In this document: positions 1 to 6,000 of the stretch, in pieces
Layout: each line of letters opens with the position of its first letter
Numbering within the stretch: the stretch's first letter is position 1
Notes under the pieces: model-generated
What the model saw: only the letters and a program-made list of their open reading frames with translations
Told to the model about the DNA's origin: nothing
Databases searched by the model: none
DNA from: Gammaproteobacteria bacterium Ga0074134
Lineage (GTDB): Bacteria; Pseudomonadota; Gammaproteobacteria; Ga0077554; Ga007554
Length of the DNA: 64,000 nt
Assembly: GCA_001464965.1 (NCBI GenBank)
Contig: LNEJ01000072.1
Coordinates: 1 to 64,000, forward strand
Reading direction: 5' to 3'
Program-made: the position numbers and the translations under genes

Positions 1-91
1 CAGAGATGTCGTGTCGATGAAGGGTGGCTAGCATTCGGTTATGGACTCTTGAACGAAAACCGCATTTTGACACATCTTGTGACGACAGTAT

Positions 92-1144
92 CTAGCAGTG
101 TTGCATTATTTTCTCAAACACGGCTTTCGCTAGAAGAGGCGGCACGGCATTGCCCACTTGCTGCTGCTGAAATCCTATTGACCCTTTGAACTCGAAGCTG
201 TCGGGAAATGATTGTAATCTGGCGGCTTCCCGCACCGAAAGCCCTCTGTGTTGGCGCGGGTGTACCAGCATGTTTTTCCTGAAGTTCCCAATAACCACGG
301 AAGGCTCGGTCTCCTTGAGCCGATGATAAATTCCAGTGTGACAGCGGCTTCTGTCGGCGTAATTGTCCATCATGCATTCAGGAATGTCTTCCCAATTGCC
401 GCCTTGGGGAATATGCCGGTAACGGTCAATGATATGGGGTGCATTTCGGGTTACCAGGTGATTGGCGGATTTCTTCAATCCTCCCCTCATGTTGCGCGCG
501 TACTCCGATTTGGACTCGCTCTTGTATGGCAGCACGTCCTGAGATGCTCCGGTTTCTAGGTCGGGAAGATCCGAAAGTGCTTCGCGCACAGTCACCGGAA
601 TGGAAGTTGCAGGCTCAGGTATGTTCACACTAATTCCATGCAGTGATCCGATTACAAAGAGCCGTGACCGGTTTTGCGGCACGCCAAAGTCCTTTGAGTT
701 CAACACATCGTACGACAAAGTGTAGCCCAAGTCACTCAGGCCATTCAGGACATGATCAAGAAAAGAGGCTCCTTCCGTTTCCAAGATGCCCTTTACGTTT
801 TCAAAAACTACGAAATCGGGCCGCAGGTCTCGAGCAAACCGGAGGTATTCAAGGAATAGCCAATTCGTTGGATTGGCGGACGACCTCGTCCGCTGATTCG
901 ACGTGGAAAAGCCTTGGCAAGGAGGGCCGCCAAATAAAACCGAAGGCTGGGCGTCATGGTCAGCGACCTCCATTGCTTTGATTTTCCTGATGTCTTTGTT
1001 CAGCATCCGAACGCCAGGGTGATTGTGCACATATGTCGCGGCTGCGTGTGGATCGGCCTCAACTGCAACAGTTACACGAATGCCGCACATTTGGGCCCCC
1101 AGTGACATCCCTCCGGCACCAGAAAATAGGTCAAATCCAATCAT
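92..1144 (-). CDS. C5-cytosine DNA methyltransferase (Dcm family)
   Basis: A 350-aa enzyme that would transfer a methyl group from S-adenosylmethionine to carbon 5 of cytosine in a target DNA sequence. Conserved motifs are visible in order: motif I DLFSGAGGMSLG (residues 5-16), motif IV GGPPCQGFS with the catalytic Cys at 76, motif VI ENVKG (115-119), motif VIII QNRSRLFVIG, and the C-terminal GNAVPP motif X. The ATG at 1144 is chosen because the methyltransferase fold begins right after it; an upstream in-frame start would add 21 residues without family support. No cognate restriction endonuclease is visible in the window, although only 91 bases remain downstream. It may be an orphan methylase protecting the element, or half of a restriction system cut off by the window edge. 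Confidence 0.93.
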   Translation of the reverse strand: MIGFDLFSGAGGMSLGAQMCGIRVTVAVEADPHAAATYVHNHPGVRMLNKDIRKIKAMEVADHDAQPSVLFGGPPCQGFSTSNQRTRSSANPTNWLFLEYLRFARDLRPDFVVFENVKGILETEGASFLDHVLNGLSDLGYTLSYDVLNSKDFGVPQNRSRLFVIGSLHGISVNIPEPATSIPVTVREALSDLPDLETGASQDVLPYKSESKSEYARNMRGGLKKSANHLVTRNAPHIIDRYRHIPQGGNWEDIPECMMDNYADRSRCHTGIYHRLKETEPSVVIGNFRKNMLVHPRQHRGLSVREAARLQSFPDSFEFKGSIGFQQQQVGNAVPPLLAKAVFEKIMQHC

Positions 1145-1207
1145 AGGGCAAGTATTCTTGTGTCTGGAAATTTCCACGCAGCGTATCACAAGCACTGGAC
1201 TTGTCAA

Positions 1208-1682
1208 TTGGGTTTAGCGCATCTGGCCCGCCGCATTCTACCATCTATCGTTTGGTAATCTCTTTGCGTCTTTTCTTGGCATCAAAGTGCTGCGCACACA
1301 AAATGATCACCCCAAATGGCTGTCGCAAAGGGCCAAAACGGTTGGGAAGGGAAGGGGGTTGTTAATGGAAAGGCCCTATCCTAAAAGGGCTGTCGCAAAG
1401 GGCCAAGGGTTAAAAAGGGCAAAGGCCGCTGACACTGATCCAAGGCCTTTGCCGCATCGTCCACGCCGCGCCCGACGGCGATTCAAGCAAGGTGACCGGC
1501 CAGCGCGTCAAACTGACAGTGGTGCCAGAACAGCTGGTGTTCATGGAAAAGTAGGGCAGGGCGGCGTATATTGATGCCGTTCTTGATTTGGGGAAGTTGG
1601 AGTCCGATCCGGACCCCTTAGCCTCGGCCTTCCCAGGGTTCGAGGGCGCCAGATGATTCATATCAAACGAAGGAGATTGATA
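1208..1682. repeat. Intergenic stretch with a 19-bp direct repeat and an unmatched ORF tail
   Basis: This gap between the methylase and HU holds two identical 19-bp copies starting GGCTGTCGCAAAGGG (1318-1336 and 1388-1406), 70 bp apart, in a run rich in AAGGGC. From 1414 to 1554 a frame stays open on the plus strand and ends with the peptide VPEQLVFMEK; it has protein-like composition but no start or recognised family, so it may be the tail of a lost gene. A good ribosome-binding site, AAGGAG (1670-1675), belongs to the HU gene. Confidence 0.4.
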
Positions 1683-1982
1683 GTGAGCAATAAGACAGTC
1701 AATAAAGCAGACCTAATCGACGCCGTGCATGCCAGGCTCGACACAATGACCAAGAAGGATGTGGCGGCGGTCATCAAGAGCTTGTTCGAAGAGGTGACGC
1801 ACACGGTCGCCAAGGGCGGAGAGATCAGCCTGATCGGATTCGGCAAGTTCCATGCGGCCCAGCGTGCGGCACGCACCGGGCGCAATCCGGCCACCGGCGA
1901 GGAGCTCAAGATCGCTGCGTCCACCGTACCGAAATTCACCGCTGGCAAGGCCTTCAAGGATGCGGTTGCCAAGAAGAAGTAA
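1683..1982 (+). CDS. HU-family nucleoid DNA-binding protein
   Basis: A 99-aa histone-like protein that would bend and compact DNA as a dimer; in mobile elements such proteins can assist recombination, replication or regulation. The family pattern is clear: the N-terminal helices NKADLIDAVHARL, the turn GEISLIGFGKFHAAQRAARTGRNP at the start of the DNA-binding arm, and the C-terminal VPKFTAGKAFKDAV. The GTG at 1683 is preferred because AAGGAG lies 7 bases upstream and the family N-terminus starts there; an ATG at 1653 would add 10 basic residues. The arm is close to HU rather than to IHF alpha or beta. The gene stands alone on the plus strand, facing away from the methylase. Confidence 0.93.
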   Translation: MSNKTVNKADLIDAVHARLDTMTKKDVAAVIKSLFEEVTHTVAKGGEISLIGFGKFHAAQRAARTGRNPATGEELKIAASTVPKFTAGKAFKDAVAKKK

Positions 1983-2129
1983 CTGTCGCAACAAACAGCA
2001 GGCCGGTGCTTGAAGCGGGGGCTGTCCGTTATTGACAGGCACCACCTCAAAGCCAATGCAGCCTGCAGGTTTTGTAATCATTTTGTCACAAACTTGCGGC
2101 AGTGCAGATTTGTGTGGGGTACGCACAGA

Positions 2130-2154
2130 GTTATCCACAGATTCCGTGGATAAC
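2130..2154. repeat. 25-bp palindrome of two inverted DnaA-box-like sequences
   Basis: Two 9-bp arms, GTTATCCAC (2130-2138) and GTGGATAAC (2146-2154), are perfectly inverted around a 7-bp centre. The left arm reads TTATCCACA at 2131-2139, a perfect match to the DnaA-box consensus; the right arm is TTATCCACG on the minus strand. It lies between HU and the FlhD-like gene, converging on it. It could be a DnaA or replication-linked site, or a factor-independent terminator lacking a clear T-tract. Confidence 0.55.
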
Positions 2155-2166
2155 TCAAATCGACCA

Positions 2167-2484
2167 TCAATGATCCTTAGGCGGGCGAAGGGGTATCACG
2201 TTGTTGAACTGATGGTCGATTTCCCACTGGCGTGAGAAAGCCTCCAGCTGGTCAGGCGTGGCGCCCTTGCCGATCTGCTCCAGCATGGCCACCAGCAGGT
2301 CGTTATCGACTTTGACCCGGAATAGGTCGGGTTCCTTGCGGTCGATGTATTCGATGTCGTCCATCGACATCGACCGGATCATATCCGCGTACCTGGGCGG
2401 GACGCCAAGGCGGCGCAGGGCATCCAGATCGCCGTTTTCGATCGCCTTTTTGGCGGTGGTCAGGATGATGTAGGTCATGCCCAT
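2167..2484 (-). CDS. Small helical protein, possibly FlhD/SetD-like regulator
   Basis: A 105-aa soluble, mainly helical protein; no signal peptide or membrane segment is visible. The central stretch, with an RLG motif, alternating hydrophobics and an FRVKVDNDLL segment, aligns loosely by eye with FlhD. FlhD-like proteins (SetD, AcaD) activate transfer operons in SXT/R391 and IncA/C elements together with an FlhC-like partner. No FlhC-like partner is visible in the window, and the similarity is weak, so the role is a hypothesis. The gene starts at ATG 2484, with an alternative ATG two codons later at 2478. It could simply be an unnamed ICE protein. Confidence 0.6.
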   Translation of the reverse strand: MGMTYIILTTAKKAIENGDLDALRRLGVPPRYADMIRSMSMDDIEYIDRKEPDLFRVKVDNDLLVAMLEQIGKGATPDQLEAFSRQWEIDHQFNNVIPLRPPKDH

Positions 2485-2633
2485 GGCGGCGCCCTCCGTG
2501 GTGGCGGTGTATCTTGGAATAGGGCGAGGATTATAGCTGGCAAACCCCGTCCTCCGCTAGATTGATAGTGTTGGCCCATTACAATAGGCTTAAGGCAAAA
2601 CAACAACGGGGGTGTCACTTGAAATACATAAAA

Positions 2634-3400
2634 ATGTTTTCCATCATATTCCTTCTCGGCGTTCTCGCGGGTTGCGCGCACGCCCCTGGTTACCGGGGAA
2701 GTGATTTGACCACTTTTGTAAACGGCTTTGGAGTAGTAGATCCGAATAACGAGAAGGACCTTATAGCCATAGCCAAAAAACATTTCGCTACGCATGCGAG
2801 GGCCGCCATCTATGTCGTTGGCCAGGTAGCGATCCGTCATTTTTCGTTCTCACGCAATTCCAGCAATGGTGTGAAATCAATGGCGGTTCATTAAGTTACG
2901 TCCCGCATGCGTCATCGAATAGAGACTTTCTTCGGGCCTCTGGGACTCTAAATTCAATAAAAGCCGAGGAAACGGGGATGGGCAACTATGTGGCCTATTC
3001 GTGCGCGCCTACCAAAGAGGGCGCGTCTTACCCGTTAGGATCCCTACTTGTGTATAGCGTTGGCGATCGCCGGTCGCTAAGGTACGCTCTCGACGAAAAA
3101 GTGCCTCAGGTTTTCTTGTTTTATGACGCCATGGCGATGCGGCAATTTTCGACATATTACAATGCGGAACAGGGGAAGCTGGATCGCGCTACGGTGGAAA
3201 AACGAGAGCACGAAGTAAGGGTAAAAATGGAGCGAGATAAAGCGCTGAGGGATAATATTAACGTGGGTGCTGAAGTTATTTATCAATATAACATCGGTCT
3301 CGTCGTCGAGATAAGGCCTCCACTTGCGCTCATTCAAATAAGAGGGCCTTCGGGTGCCGAAACTGTATGGGTACCAATTGATCGGCTTGAGTCCCGATGA
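2634..3400 (+). pseudogene. Frameshifted lipoprotein gene
   Basis: The 5' part encodes a lipoprotein signal peptide ending in LGVLAGC, so the mature product would be lipid-anchored at Cys. After about 70 codons the frame runs to a stop at 2894, but the other frame stays open without a break from before that point (FVLTQFQQWCEINGG) to 3400. Joining them at the five-T run 2840-2844 needs one more T and gives 255 residues. So the gene most likely lost one base, or the base is a sequencing error. The 3' frame alone has an ATG at 2978 but no obvious strong start. The codon use is more AT-rich than the neighbouring tra genes, which suggests later acquisition. I recognise no family. A TTG at 2619 is an alternative start. 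Confidence 0.65.
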
Positions 3401-3444
3401 ATTGCCCTAACGACACGTTGGATGCCGCCTAGGGAAAGCGAGCG

Positions 3445-3636
3445 GTGGCGTCAGTAATCTACACGGCCCGCCTGGCGGCTACTTTCCAGTATGCGGTTGT
3501 TCGCGGGGACATTCGGCGCGTTGTGGCCAATCGCTTTCCGTACAGCGTTTATTTTCGCGCGGAGAAACATCGCATTGTTGTTTTGGCGGTATTCCATGGC
3601 AGCAGAAATCCTGCCATTTGGCTGGACAGAGCCTAA
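3445..3636 (+). pseudogene. RelE/ParE toxin remnant with an internal deletion
   Basis: The last 45 or so residues, VRGDIRRVVANRFPYSVYF followed by IVVLAVFHGSRNPAIW, are the typical C-terminal strand pair of a RelE/ParE-family mRNA interferase or gyrase toxin. The start, VASVIYTARLAATF, resembles the usual toxin N-terminus, but the roughly 40 residues normally between these parts are missing. At 63 codons it is about two thirds of the family length. No antitoxin gene lies beside it. The remaining gap up to 3754 contains a perfect 7-bp-arm palindrome, CTGGCAG/CTGCCAG (3662-3679), and no other convincing gene. Confidence 0.6.
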
Positions 3637-3754
3637 CCCGCAGGCGCAAAAACCACTTTCACTGGCAGATACCTGCCAGCTGTGTGCAGTATCACTGAAA
3701 GCAGGACGGATCACCTATGCCGCCGCTTGGCTCTGTGGCAGGGGATAAATCAAA

Positions 3755-4744
3755 TCACCGCAGCTGCGCTCTGAATAGCCCAGCGACATCCTCCAGCATG
3801 CCATAGGACTTCTGCAGCCGCTCGAACAGCGAATACGCCGGGCTGTAATCCTTTGCGCTCTCGACGCCAAATTCCTGCTTCAAAACGGTGGACAGATCGG
3901 ACAGGCCGTCCGCCAGCCCCAGTTTCACCGCCTCGCCGCCTGTCCAGAAATCACCGGAGAACAGTTCGTCTTTCGGGCCATGCAGGCGCGGGCCACGCGC
4001 CTGCATTACCGTATCGATGAAATGGGCATGCATTTGTCCCAGCACCGTCTTGACCTTCGTCTCGTCCTCGGGCGATACCGCCTTGAAGGCATCGAGGCGA
4101 TCCTTGTGGGCGCCCGCCGTGTATACCCGGCGGTCCAGCCCGATGCCGTAGCGCTTGTTGAGCTGTTCCAGATCCACGCTGAACCCGCCGAGGCCACCCT
4201 GCATGATGACCCCGATGGATCCCACGATGCTGGATCGGTTGACGTAGAGCTTGTCGGCCGCCACGGCGATGAAATAGGCGCCGCTGGTCGCGGCGTCCTC
4301 GGCGACGGCGATCACCTTGCGGCCGGGATAGGCCTTGCGCAATGCCTGGATGCGGTCATGGATCAGCGCGGACTGCACGGGTGTTCCGCCGGGCGAGTTG
4401 ATCAGCAGCACTATACCCTTGGCCTTGGTATCCTTAAAAGCCTCACCCAGGGCTGGGTTGATCTTCAGGGCCGACACCCGGCTGTCCGGGCCGATCTCGC
4501 CCTCGATGCGCACCAGGGCGGCATAGTCGCCGCTGATACCGTCCCCACCCAACACAAAATACACGGTGAGGATATAGATCGAGGGACCCAGCACGATCCC
4601 CGCCAGAAATAGCCAGAATCGCCGCTTGCGGAAGCGCAGATCCTGCTCTTGCAGGCTCATCATCCGATCCATTAGCAGACTGTCCGTCTGGCGCCGGAGC
4701 GGGATGGGATCGGCTGGATTGTCGCCGGTGTGATCAGTATTCAT
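3755..4744 (-). CDS. sppA: Signal peptide peptidase SppA-like S49 serine protease
   Basis: A 329-aa membrane-anchored S49 protease that would cleave remnant signal peptides or other membrane peptides, with its catalytic domain outside the cytoplasmic membrane. An N-terminal cytoplasmic tail is followed by one membrane segment (about 43-66). The catalytic serine is in DAATSGAYF (Ser154) and the general-base lysine is in GAHKDRL (Lys214), the Ser/Lys dyad of the short SppA type; the NSPGG oxyanion motif is at 116-120. S49 peptidases recur in conjugative elements next to tra genes, where they may help pilin or channel turnover; that link is inference. The next gene on the same strand (4819-5073) repeats the anchor of this protein. 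Confidence 0.9.
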   Translation of the reverse strand: MNTDHTGDNPADPIPLRRQTDSLLMDRMMSLQEQDLRFRKRRFWLFLAGIVLGPSIYILTVYFVLGGDGISGDYAALVRIEGEIGPDSRVSALKINPALGEAFKDTKAKGIVLLINSPGGTPVQSALIHDRIQALRKAYPGRKVIAVAEDAATSGAYFIAVAADKLYVNRSSIVGSIGVIMQGGLGGFSVDLEQLNKRYGIGLDRRVYTAGAHKDRLDAFKAVSPEDETKVKTVLGQMHAHFIDTVMQARGPRLHGPKDELFSGDFWTGGEAVKLGLADGLSDLSTVLKQEFGVESAKDYSPAYSLFERLQKSYGMLEDVAGLFRAQLR

Positions 4745-4818
4745 GTGTGGGATCCTTTATTGATTGGTTCGTGGTGGAAAATCACGGGTGTGACAATGTT
4801 AAAACCGCCTCCATCGGG

Positions 4819-5073
4819 TTATATGAGCAGCGCGCACACCGGCGGCCCGAAGATGATGAGCGCCCAGAATAGCCAGAGGCGCCGGTCACGGGATTTCAGG
4901 CGCGCCACAGGCGTGGACAGCCACCGTTCCAGCAGAAGCTGGTCGGGATACCGGGCGAGGTCTGGGGTAGCGACGGCGGCATCCGCGCCGCGTGGGGAAG
5001 CGCCGCCCGGCCACCCGGCCCGTAAGGTATCTTGACGGTTAAGAAAGAACGGTATTCTCAGGGAAATAGTCAT
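4819..5073 (-). CDS. 84-aa tail-anchored protein resembling the SppA N-terminal anchor
   Basis: A small protein whose only clear feature is a C-terminal membrane segment, RRLWLFWALIIFGPPVCALLI. The stretch before it (LLLERWLSTPVARLKSRDRR) and the segment itself match the order and spacing of the SppA anchor immediately downstream (SLLMDRMM, RKRRFWLFLAGIVLGPSIY). It therefore looks like a duplicated or related anchor without a protease domain. The ATG at 5073 has the strong site AAAAGGAGAC just upstream. It precedes sppA on the same strand, with a 74-bp gap, and may form one operon with it. The function is unknown; it could be a partner that binds SppA in the membrane. Confidence 0.7.
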   Translation of the reverse strand: MTISLRIPFFLNRQDTLRAGWPGGASPRGADAAVATPDLARYPDQLLLERWLSTPVARLKSRDRRLWLFWALIIFGPPVCALLI

Positions 5074-5203
5074 CTTGAGTCTCCTTTTGGCTATGTCAGG
5101 TAATGGGTAAAAGAGGTTGCGCCCGCTGGTCCAGTGGCGGTATAGTTGAATCGGGTTTTTGCGCCACAGCCAATGGTTGGGGCATGAATGTAAGGAGCGA
5201 TTC

Positions 5204-5464
5204 GTGACGGTGATCGTGCTCGACAAAGACATTGAAGAACGGCTGGAACGGCACGCCGAACGCGTCCACCGCCCAGCGCCGGAGCTTGCAGCCGAAGTGT
5301 TGCGGAAATACCTGGAATACGAGGAGTGGTTTGTCCAGGCAGTTGAGGAAGGCATACGTGCGGCGGATGCGGGCGAATTCGCCGACGACGCGGAAGTGGA
5401 AGCGTTTTTTGCTCGATGGGGTAGTGATGCCGAAGGTCAAGTGGACCACGCTGGGGCTGCGTGA
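5204..5464 (+). CDS. Type II antitoxin (ParD/CopG-like)
   Basis: An 86-aa protein with a short N-terminal strand and two helices (residues about 8-50, LDKDIEERLERHAERV and APELAAEVLRKYLEY), the outline of a ribbon-helix-helix antitoxin, followed by an acidic tail that would wrap the toxin. The GTG at 5204 is chosen because AAGGAG ends 6 bases upstream. It overlaps the toxin gene by 38 bp, the usual tight coupling. It would bind the toxin and repress its own promoter, which must lie in 5074-5203 facing away from the small membrane-protein gene. Confidence 0.8.
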   Translation: MTVIVLDKDIEERLERHAERVHRPAPELAAEVLRKYLEYEEWFVQAVEEGIRAADAGEFADDAEVEAFFARWGSDAEGQVDHAGAA

Positions 5465-5714
5465 TCTTCGCGAGACGGTCGAATTCATCGCCAAGGACAA
5501 CCCGGTTGCGGCAAAGAATGTCGCCGGGCGGATCCGGAAAGCGACGTGGCTTCTTGCGGACCATCCCTCTCTCGGTCGCCCAGGCCGAAGCGTCGGCACC
5601 CACGAACTGATCATCCCCGGACTGCCATACATCGTCGCGTACCGGGTGCGTAACGGGATGATCGAGATCCTGCGCGTATTGCACGCGGCGCGGGCGTGGC
5701 CGGAACCATTGTAG
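5427..5714 (+). CDS. Type II toxin of the ParE/RelE family
   Basis: A 95-aa protein with the ParE/RelE fold signature: MPKVKWTTLGLRDLRETVEFIA at the start, the HPSLGRPGR loop, and the C-terminal strand pair LPYIVAYRV and IEILRVLHAARAWP. ParE toxins poison DNA gyrase, while RelE relatives cut mRNA; sequence alone does not decide between these. Its overlap with the antitoxin gene and the complete length suggest a working module that would stabilise the element. Confidence 0.9.
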   Translation: MPKVKWTTLGLRDLRETVEFIAKDNPVAAKNVAGRIRKATWLLADHPSLGRPGRSVGTHELIIPGLPYIVAYRVRNGMIEILRVLHAARAWPEPL

Positions 5715-5748
5715 GGCGCAGAATGTCTCAAGAAATAGAGGTGTCATC

Positions 5749-5991
5749 ATGAATATCATCAGAATCTTCTTCGAGTTTCTCCCGTTGCTGCTGCTGTTCA
5801 TCGGCGTGCTCATCATCGTGCGCGGTCGCCGGCGGCTGGCGAGGATGACGCCCGTGCAGCGGAAAATGCATGTGGAAAACGCGCGACGTGAGTCGAACAA
5901 CTGGCATGATGAAATGATGGACCCGACGAATCTAGCCGGATGGACAAACCCAGACTCGGGGGCGTATGTGGGCCGTCACGACGACGACTGA
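5749..5991 (+). CDS. Small membrane protein of unknown function
   Basis: An 80-aa protein with one N-terminal membrane segment (IFFEFLPLLLLFIGVLIIV, residues 5-24), a basic stretch (RGRRRLARM) that would place the rest in the cytoplasm, and a polar acidic C-terminus ending in DDD. It follows the ParE-like gene by 34 bp and ends 9 bp before the convergent traG stop. I recognise no family. Whether it is expressed from the toxin-antitoxin promoter is unknown. Confidence 0.55.
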   Translation: MNIIRIFFEFLPLLLLFIGVLIIVRGRRRLARMTPVQRKMHVENARRESNNWHDEMMDPTNLAGWTNPDSGAYVGRHDDD

Positions 5992-6000
5992 TTGTGTTCG

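Noticed and set aside
1-73. A minus-strand frame (about 24 codons, GTG at 73) after the methylase, open to the window edge
   Set aside because: It is too short to judge, with no ribosome-binding site and no recognisable family; it might be the start of a restriction gene, but this cannot be supported.
1287-1574. A 95-codon plus-strand ORF
   Set aside because: Its composition is Arg/Pro/Ala-rich from repeats, without a start signal; another frame in the same place looks more protein-like.
3451-3714. An 87-codon minus-strand ORF opposite the RelE remnant
   Set aside because: It is the antisense of the toxin C-terminus, which is clearly recognisable on the plus strand.
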